Shown here: positions 20,801 to 30,234 of the stretch, one piece after another | Position numbering within the stretch: the stretch's first letter is position 1 | Layout: each line of letters begins with the position of its first letter | Assembly: GCF_027942865.1 (NCBI RefSeq) | Contig: NC_134526.1 | Coordinates: forward strand, 1,689,001-1,753,000 | DNA length: 64,000 nucleotides | Source: Odontesthes bonariensis | Taxonomy: Eukaryota > Chordata > Actinopteri > Atheriniformes > Atherinopsidae | Direction: 5' to 3' | Made by a program: the position numbers and the translations under genes | The notes under the pieces: generated by a model | Told to the model about the DNA's origin: nothing | What the model saw: the letters and a program-made list of their open reading frames with translations, nothing else | The model's database searches: none

Positions 20801-21605
20801 TTTAAGCAATGACTGTGGAGTGAATTTTTGTACAGGTCGTAACACATTGAAATCCACTCCACGTAGACTGGAATCCATGTCATGGGCAGTATCCAGCCGA
20901 GTGTGCGTGAATCTCGCGGTATTTCCCCCGCTGGAACACAGAGATCTCGCGGTGTTTCCCGTGTTGATTGTTGCCGGAGCGACGGCGTTCTGATGACGCA
21001 TCAAACGTGCGACGGGTGACCAGAGAGATGGGATGTTTGTAGCAGAGCAGCTCGGCTGGTCATGGAAAATGAAGTTTCGTCCCGAGCCTCTGTGGATGTA
21101 ACGAGGGCGGCGATGAAGTCCAAGCTCTTTGATGATGGAGACGTCAAATCCAGGAGCGGCCGCAGGTCTTAGTCGGCGAAGTTGCGCGACGGAGTAGCTG
21201 AAAGCCATGCTGACCACGGAAAAATGCTGCAGTCAGCTTCCAAACAGCGCTAGCTCGGAGCCGCAGCCGGCCAGCCAGATACAACCGGCCGTTTGTCAAG
21301 CGATGTGGTGGTCGGATCCAGAGAGCCCCTTCCAGGTGGAACAGGGCCGTCAGCTGTGGTTGTCTGTAGCTGGTAGGGAGCACTAGTAGCTGGTGGCTAC
21401 CCCACCATAAGAAGATGGGTGAGTCGCTGCTCCAAAGTCCCAAAAAGAGTGCCGGCAGTACGTACGGCGAAAAAAGCAGCTTTGCTAATAAAATATCTAT
21501 CTAAAATAAGGCTATAGAAGCAATTTGCGGGTGGAGAAGCGGCGAACAATCAGCGCCAGCGTCCTCTCCCTGTCCTCTCCCTCTCCCTGTCATCATGCAC
21601 CAGTC
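17875..21605 (-). mobile_element. Near full-length L2-type LINE
   Basis: A 3.7-kb insertion with its 3' tail (ATTAATAATAATAAAATAATG side) at the left and 5' UTR at the right. TATTA occurs at both junctions (17870-17874 and 21606-21610). Downstream of gene C the flanks run together uninterrupted (about 57885-57910), which is the empty site. The 5' UTR of about 390 bp, the intact ORF and clean ends indicate recent retrotransposition. Confidence 0.8.
17993..21217 (-). CDS. Intact L2-clade LINE ORF: endonuclease plus reverse transcriptase (1074 aa)
   Basis: The ORF has no stop or frameshift. The N-terminal 150 residues lack a recognised domain. An apurinic-type endonuclease follows (FNTQSINNKSTLIEEHI, LTETWH, ILGDINIHVD, SDHKVV). 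The reverse transcriptase follows with SGFRPGHSTETALV, LDLTAAFDTVDH, GVPQGSVLGPTLF and the catalytic YADD in YHCYADDTQLYL, then a thumb with FYHLRNIAKLRP and LKSLHWLPV. The order and motifs match the L2/CR1 group. There is no separate ORF1; the start shown is the first ATG of the frame. It probably encodes active enzyme for target-primed reverse transcription, and the 1074-codon length fits a complete ORF2. Confidence 0.9.
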   Translation of the reverse strand: MVSMAFSYSVAQLRRLRPAAAPGFDVSIIKELGLHRRPRYIHRGSGRNFIFHDQPSCSATNIPSLWSPVARLMRHQNAVAPATINTGNTARSLCSSGGNTARFTHTRLDTAHDMDSSLRGVDFNVLRPVQKFTPQSLLKFELFNTQSINNKSTLIEEHIREKGLDFMCLTETWHQPEVYSALNEACPPGYTYLEAARTTGRGGGLAVIHRQDLEFSPTPLPATSSCECLAFKVKPPFPMTVLLIYRPPKSNSAFIPEISDLLTTLCTSSANIIILGDINIHVDTPSCLPAVEFLQLLDSLNLQQHVNVPTHSKGHTLDLVISNSAPISNLLVYDLGVSDHKVVSMELPFPSPYTKPKRQIKFRNLKKINADALALDLHLLSSGSADFLSAADSVDFYNHSLSILLDVHAPLTSRTVSFSRSAPWYTCELRKMKAAGRVLERRLKTSRLTVHKQAYKEHRKAYAAALSDARSRFYSTIINNSPGNSKQLFSTINHLLKPPSLSHSEVTDERCNMHITFFREKVANIRSHLSTTVAPPPQTADPLPENVQPLCSFLNITQGKVEDIVRKMKPSTCALDPFPSALLKANISAISPVITKIINHCLLAGHIPSALKTAVIRPLLKKPTLDPEIFSNYRPISNLPFLSKVLEKVVAAQLHDHLKHNNLFEKFQSGFRPGHSTETALVRVTNDLLMASDSGSPSLLILLDLTAAFDTVDHSILLHRLQHTIGLSENVLNWFTSYLTNRTEYVALGKAKSHTHKVICGVPQGSVLGPTLFTLYLLPIGKIISKHGIPYHCYADDTQLYLRTAPTSTAPLLTSTLTTCLEEIETWMKHNFLQLNSSKTEAILVGTPHQLRSSTITSITFTGQDIPLSTSVTNLGVKIDPQLTFDTHIKHLCKTSFYHLRNIAKLRPTLTLADAEKLVHAFVSSRLDYCNALLIGISGRNIQKLQYIQNSAARILMRVRKFDHITPILKSLHWLPVPLRIEYKVSLLTHQCIHGHAPQYLKELLTPQPPTRTRRSAALHTLKAPRTKLRTMGDRAFCSAAPRLWNALPDHLRAPQTTDAFKRSLKTYFFKKAF

Positions 21606-21639
21606 TATTACATTTGTTTTGGTGTCTATAAAAAATTTT

Positions 21640-22690
21640 TTCAATGATTTTAGAGTTTTTCCATCCAGAGAACAAGATCCAGAGATACTGAAACTCCTCC
21701 CCCTGAGGCAGAGACTCACCCCCGACCCGGAGGGAGCGCTCCACCTTTTTCTGGTTCAGAACCGTGGCCTCAGATCTGGGAGAGCTGACCTTCATCCCTG
21801 CTGCTTCACACTCAGCTGTGAACCGCTCCAGAGCAGCTGAAGCTCATGGCTTGAAGAAGCCAACAGAACCACATCATCTGCAAACAGCAGAGATGTAACC
21901 CTCAGGTTCCCAAAGCAGACGCCCTCCTCTCCCCGACTACACCTCCAGATCCTGTTCATGAAAACAAAAAAAGGGTCGGTGACGAGGGGCAGCCCCGGTG
22001 GGGTCCAACATGCTCCATAAACCAGAACCACTTTGGACCAAGAATGTGGACACAGGTCTGACTTTGGTTCTACAGGGACTGGATAGCTTGTAAAAGCCGT
22101 TCCATTAGCCCATACTCCCTCAGCACCCTCATAGTATCCCTCGGGTAACACGGTTATAAGCCTTTTCCGAGTCTATAAAACATATGTAGACTTGATGGTC
22201 AAACTCCCATGATCCCCTCAGGGCTAAATAAAGATGTGGTCCGCTGTTCCACCATCTGGGAGAAAACCACACTGCTCGTCCTGAATCTCCAACAGCCTGG
22301 AGTAAACTTTCCAGGGAGGCTGTGATCCTCCTGCAGTTGGAACACACTCTCCGGTCCCCTTTATTAAAAATGGGAACCATCACCCGGGACTTCAACAGCT
22401 AAGACATTTGCCACCATGACCAGAGCTTTTAGCATCTTTTAGCATCTCAGGGAGAATCTCATCTTTTTAACACGACTTCTGCCAAGGTGATGGACGAGTC
22501 TTCCCCCAAGTCCTCAGACTCTGCCTCCTTAGTGGAGGACATGTCAGCCGGGCTGAGGAGATCCTTAAATGGCTCCTTCTGCCGCCTGAAAATATCCTCA
22601 GTTTGGGTCAGCAGTTCTTCACCCAGGTGAAGAACAACCTGGGAAGATCCCTGCTTTAGATACGAGATACTCCTGCCAGGGACAGAGAAC
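21640..22690 (-). pseudogene. Decayed LINE reverse transcriptase fragment (FADDVVLLASS type)
   Basis: Minus-strand frames encode VCFGNLRVTSLLFADDVVLLASS, downstream RVGGESLPQGEEFQYLWILF, and an upstream piece with FIDSEKAYNRVTRGIL. These are RT motifs of a common fish non-LTR family whose clade I cannot fix. Several stops and frame changes are present. A shorter copy lies at 57540-57895 in the same place relative to gene C, so this fragment travelled with the NLR duplication. Confidence 0.7.
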
Positions 22691-22693
22691 GGA

Positions 22694-23480
22694 GATGGAC
22701 TTAAACAAATTAAACAAATTTGGGTTCGGGTCGTACTTCATCAACTGGATAAGGATATTATATAGCTCCCCAAATGCACATGTCAGGAAAAATTATCAAA
22801 CTTCTCAAAGCTTCAGTCTGCAGAGAGGTACCAGACGGGTTGAACACTTTCAGCCTCACTTTTTGCTGTTTTCATCAAACCTTTAGCAGCTGCTATCAGA
22901 CCAGATAGAAATATTAAAGGCATCCAACCCAAAAATATTGAACATAAAATAAGTCTTTATGCTGATGATGTATTACTTTTGCTCCAGAACTCACAGACAT
23001 CTCTCACTCAGGATCACACTCATAAATAAATTCTCAGCACTTTTTGACTACTATTAACTGGTCTCACTTCTCCCGTGTAAACGTAGACCCATCTGGAACA
23101 ATCCTGACATCCTGCAAAACAAAAAAATGCTAAACTTTACTCGATGGAAGAACAAAGGAATAAAACATCTGGAACACATAATCCAAAATGGAAATTTTAT
23201 TTCATTTGATGCACTCATATCACAACATGGGATAGGCAGCAATACATTTCTAGAATACCAACAATTTAAGTCTATAATAACATAGAAATATATCCTCCAC
23301 CAACCAGACTTTTTAAGCATCTGCACACCAAAACTGCTATCAAAAATATATAAATTACTGTCTAAGATGGATGACACAAGTTCTCTACCATCCTCAAAAT
23401 GGGAGGCAGATCTATCCTTCAGTTCTAATTCTAACCATAACTTCTGTATTCATGAACATAGCATTCCTGCATGTTTCCCA
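22694..23480 (+). pseudogene. L1/Tx1-like LINE fragment
   Basis: Plus-strand frames encode KFGFGSYFINWIRILYSSP and later HKISLYADDVLLLL, the RT palm of L1-group elements. A C-terminal region with WKNKGIKHLEHI follows. It is broken by several stops, and RT positions between the two motifs are frameshifted. It is non-functional. Confidence 0.7.
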
Positions 23481-24110
23481 CACTGTGCATACTGGGTGAC
23501 TTAGACGACATCAACATGGAAATTAACTCAGCACACATGGTCAGTGCTATGTATCACAAAGAAAACTCATTGTAGCGTTACTTGATAAAATATAAGGATT
23601 TACCATTAGTTCTCACTATCTAAATAAACCTTATTTAACCTCATATGTAGGGCACCACCTCCCAGATTTAGAGTTTTGAGAGGAATACTGTTAAAGTTAT
23701 AAAGATGAGTCTTCACTGAAGATGAGTTGTATCTGAATTGATATCTGACACTTAAAAATGGTATAACACTCTGATCATTATAAGCAGATTTATTTAAACA
23801 GCACTTCAAAGTTGCATTCAAACAGTTGATGAAGAGACAATAACACACAGGAATAATTTGCAGGCTTTACAACGAAATACGGGAATGAGAGAGGCATAGG
23901 CTTAAGGGTGTTAGCTTTTCATTTCAGGGTATCTGACTGAATGGGAAGTCTGACCTCTCGATACTCTGAGTTCAGTATTGGTTAATCAGCATCCTGCACG
24001 GGCCAACACAGCATCACGACTGAGATTGGAGCCGAGTCACAAGACCGAACCTTGCGGAACCCCAGTGGTGGGTCTACGTGGCTTCGACACAGACCCTCTC
24101 AGTGTTACCT
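23480..24110. other. Repeat-derived sequence without an intact gene
   Basis: An 80-codon minus-strand frame at 23606-23848 has no recognised motif. About 23925-24030 is, in reverse, similar to the repeat at 47075-47150 (CCAATACTGAACTCAG). About 24035-24065 encodes GVPQGSVL on the minus strand, a scrap of a LINE reverse transcriptase. The retroviral 5' LTR begins directly after it. Confidence 0.4.
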
Positions 24111-24905
24111 GTGAGATGGGAAATTCTTATTTGCCCATCTGGTTTTAAAAGTGCGTTGACTTTTCTCTGACCCCATTCACCCTGTGATCCTTTTGTTTTG
24201 TCATCTAAGGGAAACCAGTTCTAAATTCATCAGGAGGAGGTTTATGGTTGGAATCAGCTTCCAAAACCCATTTCACAAATTGATGGTAAATCTTTGTTTA
24301 AAAAGACCTTAAAAAAGTACCTGTGTAATGGTAAGGGCCTTGTGGACAGATTTAGTATGTATGGAACTATCATGACTGGATTAGATGGAAGGAAACTGTA
24401 TTTATGTTCTGGATTTCATGTAATTTGTAATGGAATTGTGAATTTTGATTAATGCATTATATAATGTACTCAATGCTATGAAATTATTTTTTGTAAAGAA
24501 CTTTATTTGTAATGTATTTTAATGAGGTCCCCAGGAAGAGTAGCGGCAGCTTGCTGCAGCTAATGGGGCTCCTAATAAACAAATAAACAAAATAAATGGT
24601 TGACACTTCCTGGGGAGCTTAGCGCAGGGGATAATAAAGGGGCTACCTCGAAAACCTCTTTGTTATCTTAGATCCTGAACAGAGTAAGGGGGCCATTTGT
24701 TTTTTGAGATACCCCCCCCCCCCCCCTGCTTAGGGTATATAATGAATGTACAGTATGTAATGCTGTTCTTGGCTCTCCTGTCTCTGATTTTGTTCAGTAA
24801 AGGAGGGACTTAAAATGCTGTAAATAAACTTAAAGACAAAATCTAGATTTTCTCTTATTTGAGTTGTCTTCTTACCCACTTTGATAAAAAAAAAAAGTCC
24901 ACAAC
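24111..24905 (+). repeat. 5' LTR of the endogenous retrovirus, interrupted
   Basis: It shares with the 3' LTR the start TGTGAGATGG/TGAGATGG, TTCACCCTGTGA, GGAGGTTTATGGTTG, a poly-C tract, a TATA-like TATATAATG, AATAAA-like signals and the end CTTACCCACTTTGAT plus an A run. An inserted LINE tail occupies 24251-24595. TTGGCGTCACAAACAGGAC follows at about 24911 as a candidate primer-binding site, but I could not assign the tRNA. Confidence 0.75.
24251..24595 (+). mobile_element. LINE 3'-end insertion in the 5' LTR
   Basis: A 345-bp insert flanked by ATGGTTG at 24244-24250 and 24596-24602. The 3' LTR is uninterrupted here. It encodes a C-terminal WNQLPKPISQIDGKSLFKKT-like stretch and ends GCAGCTAATGGGGCTCCTAA followed by an (AAACAAAT)-like tail, typical of a non-LTR retrotransposon 3' end. 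Confidence 0.7.
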
Positions 24906-25263
24906 AACCTTGGCGTCACAAACAGGACATAAGGACGCTTGGTCAGTCTGGAGACTCAAAATTGTCCTCAGTCCACCTACGTTGAAAGAGGGGAGTCCTA
25001 GAGCCTGCTGGCCAATTGAATCCAGACCATAGATTTGCAAATATATCTGGATGAGAAGTTGCTCTAATATATATATTTTTTAAAGTTTCTTATTTAACTT
25101 TTTTACGCTGTGGAGTTGGGAGAGGAGGACATAAGCTGAGGAGCCAGTTACCCTGTAAGGCATACAGGGAGGTTCTTATTGGTAACAATAAGATATAGCG
25201 AAACAAAGGGTTTTGCGGGTGGTCTTTGTACTTTCTACACCTTATAAACGAGGAAGCCAGACA

Positions 25264-25463
25264 CGTTGCTGAAAAAGGAAAAAATAATGGGTTCCGGAAC
25301 CTCAAAGGCATCAGGGGTGCCTTCTTCTCCAGACTCTGCAATCTATAAAATAATGAAAGAAAAAATGGAGATGATTGTGTTAAATGTGCTTTAATTTGGG
25401 AAAATAAGTTTGGTTTTACACAGGGTGGAAGTTTGAGTGTGAACCAGTTAAATAAAGTAAAAG
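25264..25463 (+). repeat. Retroviral gag-leader segment, left copy of a 200-bp direct repeat
   Basis: Near-identical to 26085-26284, with small differences (for example single-base indels near AAATGGAGATG and AAATGTGC). Each copy spans the end of the leader, the gag start with MGSGTSKAS (glycine at position 2, a myristoylation-type start) and about 140 bp of gag. The two copies bracket the NLR-derived block. Confidence 0.85.
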
Positions 25464-26084
25464 GACAGAGTGACAGCGGGGTGGTCCACATACACTGCTG
25501 CTCTGTTACAGACAGAGGAGGAAGAGGTGGAGGTGGAGAAGGAGGAGGAGGAGGAGGAGGAGGAGGAGGAGGAGGAGGAGGAGGAGGAGGAGGAGGAGGA
25601 GGAGGATCAGTGTGTCAGAGGAGACTCTGTAGAAGGACAGTGCCAGCATGACGGTCCACATACACTGCTGCTCTGTTACCGACGGAGGAGGAGGAGGAGG
25701 AGGAGGAGGAGGAGGTGGAGAAGGAGGAGGAAGAGGAAGAGGAAGAGGAAGAGGAAGAGGAAGAGGAAGAGGAGGAGGAGGAGGTGGAGGAAAAGGTGGA
25801 GGTGGATCAGTGTGTCAGAGGAGATTCTGTAGAAGGACAGAGTGCCAGCATGACGGTCCACATACACTGCTGCTCTGTTACCGACAGAGGAGGAGGAGGA
25901 AGTAGAGGAGGTGGATAAGGAGGAGGAGGAAGAAGAGGTGGATCAGTGTGTCAGAGGAGGAAGAAGAGGAGGAGGAGGAAGAGGTGGATCAGTGTGTCGG
26001 AGGAGGAGGAGGAGGAGGAGGAGGAGGAGGAGGAGGAGGAGGAGGAGGAGGAGGAGGAGGAGGAGGAGGAGGAGGAAGAAGAGG
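25464..26084 (-). repeat. NLR B30.2-derived block with GGA tracts inside the provirus
   Basis: The block repeats, three to four times, sequence found on the + strand of the B30.2 exons of genes B and C (GGATCAGTGTGTCAGAGGAG, GGTCCACATACACTGCTGCT, TCTGTTACCGACGGAGGAGG), separated by long GGA/GGAAGA tracts. On the minus strand it still reads [19 protein letters not shown]. The unit order is that of the NLR exon joined head to tail through its GGA run. It is host sequence within retroviral gag, not part of the virus family. Open frames of poly-G/E/R here are repeat artefacts. Confidence 0.8.
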
Positions 26085-26107
26085 CGTTGCTGAAAAAGGA
26101 AAAAATA

Positions 26108-28072
26108 ATGGGTTCCGGAACCTCAAAGGCATCAGGGGTGCCTTCTTCTCCAGACTCTGCAATTTATAAAATAATGAAAGAAAAAAGTGGAGATGATTGT
26201 GTTAAATGGCTTTAATTTGGGAAAATAAGTTTGGTTTTACACAGGGTGGAAGTTTGAGTGTGAACCAGTTAAATAAAGTAAAAGAGTTGATGGATGGAGA
26301 TTGGGAGGAAAAGAAAAATAAGAAAAAAAATTAAAAAACAAGATTTAGATAAGAGAGGAATATGGGTAAAGTGTTGGAATGAATGGATTACGGAAGCTGT
26401 ACGTAGGCAAAGAAAGTCGGAACTAAAACAGATGGCAGGGGGGAAAGATTTGTCCGGGGACGTGGGGAACAGACATGACAATGCTGGTCATACTGTTGAT
26501 GTTCCCACGTTTCCACCTTCATATAGACCTAGTGATGCTTCACCCTCCTGTCCTAATGCTCCATTACAGATGGATTTGCAGGCCCTCCAGATGGCTGACC
26601 TGGATCTAGACTCCCGTCCCCCTCCACAGCCCGTGTGTCAGCCTGAAAGTCAGCCCGCAGGTCAATCCGCACATCAGGTTGCAGAACAGGAAGAACAGTC
26701 TGCAGACGAGCAACTACCGGGATCATCGAAGAGCCAGAAACAACTTATACTTCTACTAAACTCGCCATAGCTCCATGGCTACAAAGTGGAACACAGCCTA
26801 AAGTTGAGAAAGAGGAAGCGGTTCATCATTTCCCTATGCTGGAAGTGGCCGGAACCAATTAACCTCAGTTGGTGTTAAGACCATGGACTGCAGCTGACAT
26901 CCAAGCCAGCGCTGCTCTCCTCCCAGATCCTGTGGAGGACGGTAGAAAGTTTGCTGCAGAACTTAAAGCTTTATGTGTCAGGGTGGGGTGGTGAGGTAGG
27001 ACACGGACTTTCAAAAGAAAACTGGGTTTATTTCTCACAAAAACAAAGATCAAACAAAAAGCGCGGCTGAGCCGGATTCAAAAACTTAACTGTGAAAAAA
27101 CAAACAAAAGACTTGGCATGGCATGGAATAAATACTTAGCTTGGAAGACAACGTGGCATGGCATGAAGGGAAATCACAGGAGAGTAGGTAACGGACATTG
27201 GTAGGTACGAAAGGATCTGAAAAAACTGACAAACTAAATAGAGGGCTGGGAGTGATTGGAGACAGGGTGCAGCTGGTGACTATGACTAACAGGTGCAGTG
27301 AATGAACTAATGATGTAAATGAACTAATGACCAGAGTGAGGGGAAAAACAATGACAAGACTAGAACTCAAAACCAAGACATGAACTGAAAACCAAAACGT
27401 AACCTAAAACATAAAACTTAAAACATGAGCAGAGTCCCGTGGGCGTGACATTATGCCATGAAATGGCTGAGGTTGCCAAATCCTGCAGTGCGTCTTTTCC
27501 TGGCTACAGGTGGTGAAGATGGCGATTTAAATCATCGTAATGGCCCATGGTATGCTGCCATAGAACATCTGTATGCTGATTTGATCACAACATTTCCACA
27601 GAGGAGTGATTGTGCTGTGCTACAGCAAGTGAAACAACGTCCTGATGAGACTATCTCTGATTTTCTTCATCATATGGAAGAAGCATTCAATAAACACTCG
27701 GTTTTGGAACGCCCCGCTGACTTTACTGTTTTGGGGCCCTGGGAGAAAATGCTGTGTGGGTACATCATGGAAGGACTTCTCCCTGAGAACGCTGCGCAAA
27801 CCAAGACTCTTTATGTTGGATGGAGACATGGAGTACGGTTTGAGGAACTGAGAAGACATGCTTTACACAGCGATGACGTTATCACTGACAGGAAGAAGAA
27901 ACAAGTAGATAAAAGAGAGACTGAGTTGCATAATGCTGCCTTGACTTTGTATTTTGGCACCAATCAACGTGGTTCTCGAGGTCGGGGAAGAGTACAGTGG
28001 CCGCGCTCCGATGCTTGCCATAATTGTGGACAGTTGAGACACTGGAGGAATGAATGTCCAGAGAAATTGTAG
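26108..28072 (+). pseudogene. gag: Retroviral gag remnant (MA to NC)
   Basis: After the right leader copy, frames continue with a charged matrix-like stretch, a proline-rich part (26540-26760), and a capsid-like region (27458 onward). It ends in a nucleocapsid basic stretch and one zinc knuckle, CHNCGQLRHWRNEC (C-X2-C-X4-H-X4-C). Capsid and nucleocapsid would package the genome. The frame is broken by stops or shifts near 26213-26330 and 26770 and by an inserted LTR-like element at 26976-27450. It cannot make a full-length protein. Confidence 0.75.
26976..27450. mobile_element. Solo-LTR-like element inside gag, TTATG target duplication
   Basis: 475 bp starting TGTCAGGG and ending GGGCGTGACA, flanked by TTATG at 26971-26975 and 27451-27455. 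It shares GACTTTCAAAAGAAAACTGG and GTGAAAAAACAAACAAAAGA-like parts with 14703-15279. Two independent 5-bp duplications with TG...CA ends support an LTR rather than a DNA element. The parent retrotransposon is not in the window. Confidence 0.65.
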
Positions 28073-28096
28073 CAGCCTGACAACGGCTACTGACGG

Positions 28097-28580
28097 GTGG
28101 AGGACGGGACCCTGGATCCGGCTGCCACTCGCATTGAGGAGGGACCTCTCAAGGGGCGTAAGGTTTCACACACATATACACGGTTGCATGATGATTCAGA
28201 TTCACACAGGTTGCTTACAGAGGCCATCATACACTTAGAAGGTGCCACCGCTGTTTTATCAGGCACGTATCTTCTTACACAGACCCCTGCTTTTAAAAGA
28301 ATGCCTATGTTTTCCATGATGGTGATGGGTGAAGAAATTTCTTTTGTTGTTGATTCAGGAGCAACTCACTCTGTTTTATCAGCTAAATGTATCAATGAGA
28401 AGCCAAAACTCAGTGGTCACTATATTCATTCTGTCTTTGCTTCAGGTGAAACAGTTAGGGAAGGTTTTTCTGTTTCTTTGAAATGTTCCACTCATTAGGG
28501 AGTGGAATTGAAACATTCTTTTTTGGTGTCTCCTTTGTGTCCTTTAAATTTGATGGGTAGAGATTTGATGTGTAGATAAA
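28097..28580 (+). pseudogene. pro: Retroviral aspartic protease remnant
   Basis: The frame includes FVVDSGATHSVLSAKC, with the DSGA active-site motif, and an upstream region with a basic spacer. After a stop near 28498 it continues in frame with a CPLNLMGRDLM-like end. The protease acts as a dimer to cleave Gag-Pol. Downstream, only about 200 bp separate it from integrase, so most or all of RT and RNase H is deleted. Confidence 0.7.
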
Positions 28581-28719
28581 TATAGCTATTACTTCGACCT
28601 CTGACAGACTGACAGTTCACACCCAGGACGACTTTGACTACACTGCAGTACATTGGACTCCAGATCAATCTTTATATGTATATGAGTGGAAGCTTCCAGC
28701 TGGTCCTGCATCCCAGCAT

Positions 28720-30010
28720 GAATGCTAGACAAGTGGCAGATCTTTTGGATGCTATTTTGTTGCCCATTTCCATTTCAGCATCTGATGATGGACTTCATTG
28801 AGTTAACACCTGCTGAAGGGAAGAAATATTGTTTGGTGGTTGTGGACATGTTTTCTAAATATGTTGAAGCTTTTCCAACAAAACACGCAGACAGCTTTGT
28901 TGACAGAGGTTCTTCCCCGCTGGGGGGTCCCAGAGTTAATTTCCAGTGATAACGGGACACATGTTGTTAACAAAGCTTTGCAGGAAATCAGTAAGCTTTT
29001 AGGTTTCCAGTTAAAGACACATTGTGCATATCACCCACAATCAGGGGGAGCAGTAGAGCGAGAAAATGGAATATCAAAGAATAAATTGGTTAAATGCTGT
29101 GAAGAAACAGGGTTGTCCTGACCAAATGCTCGCCCTCTGGTTCTCATGTATATGCGGATGAGAAATAGATCCAGACAAGGGTGAAACCATAGTGTAGATA
29201 TTGGGGGGGTCCAAATTAGAACTGTAGACCATATTCCAGCGGGGGGTCTGGGGGTCCTCCTCCAGAAGATTTTTTATTTCTTAGATGTCATTTCCTACAT
29301 TCTAGTGCATTTTAGGGTGACCTGTACAAATCCTAAACCCATGAAATATATACTGTATAGAACAGTAGAATCAGCCCTTGGTCCAAATGTGAGCCCTTCC
29401 CAAAATATTTATATTGAAAATGTTGTACAATTTTCATATAGGTGTATTGATAAAGATGTGCTTGTATAGAACATAGTTTTTAAGAAAAGAAAGGAACAGC
29501 AAGGGACTGATCTAGGAAAGAAGGAGGAATTACTCACATAATAGACAAAATATTGGAGGGGACAGATTGGTACTTTCCCAACATTGGGGGGGACGTGTCC
29601 CCCTCAATGTCTATGGTGGTTACGCCCATTTCGAAAGGACTAATTTGAGTCCTTTCGAAATCCTTTTTGGGAGGCCCGCAAACACAGGAGGAGGACCCAA
29701 TGCTAACTTAAGCATGCTAACAACTGCTCATTTCATGTTGGAATATTGTATGGTTCTGTCACGTTCTCTTTCTCTGTCTCATCAGACGGTGAAAGCTGCC
29801 TTACCCCCAGTGGCTGATAGACCCCTGCACCAGTTCCAGCCAGGACAGGGTGCTGATCACAGACACCAGGAGATGTCACTGGAGAGACAAACGGTGGAGA
29901 GGTCCATTCCAGATTCTGCTGGTGACCCACACTGCCGTGAAGGTCCAGGGAAGAGACACCTGGGATCATGCTACGCACTGCAAAGTGTTCACCACACCAT
30001 CTGGTTCTGA
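28720..30010 (+). pseudogene. pol: Retroviral integrase remnant
   Basis: The core domain shows MDFIELTPAEGKKY (first D), SSDNGTHV (second D) and AYHPQSGGAVERENG (the final E region), in two frames that change near 28900. After an hAT-like insert at about 29172-29632 a C-terminal part follows (NLSPFEILFGRP), and in another frame the RWRGPFQILLVT (GPY/F-type) end. Integrase would join viral DNA to the host; with frame changes and an insertion it is dead. Confidence 0.75.
29172..29632. mobile_element. hAT-like insertion in the integrase region
   Basis: The right end reads GGGGGACGTGTCCCCCTCAA, then TGTCTATGGTGGTTACGCCC. The left end has AACCATAGTGTAGATATTGG plus a G run, an imperfect inverted match. 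Such CCATAGAC/GTTACGCCC ends are typical of fish hAT-type elements as remembered. The retroviral frame resumes directly after. The target duplication is unclear. Confidence 0.5.
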
Positions 30011-30234
30011 ACCCCCTACTTAGAGGGGCTTCCAAGAACCGCCCACCTGCACCAGACTGGTAACAGGGCAGCCTGAAGCGCCGAAGCCACTCAGGAGAGA
30101 CACCAGGAATTTTTTTTTATAATTATTATTATATTGTTTTATGATAGTGTTTCTTCTGGAAAGAAAAAAAAAGGAAAAAAAAAAACTGTTTGCATTTAGT
30201 AGCAGAAGAAAGGACATCCCACTCCAAGATTACA

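Noticed and set aside
24901..24930. Primer-binding site of the provirus assigned to a specific tRNA
   Set aside because: TTGGCGTCACAAACAGGAC lies in the right place, but I could not match it to one tRNA 3' end from memory with confidence.
25433..26169. Poly-Gly, poly-Glu and poly-Arg frames
   Set aside because: Frames of the GGA trinucleotide tract; the only real coding relation is to the NLR B30.2 exon on the minus strand.
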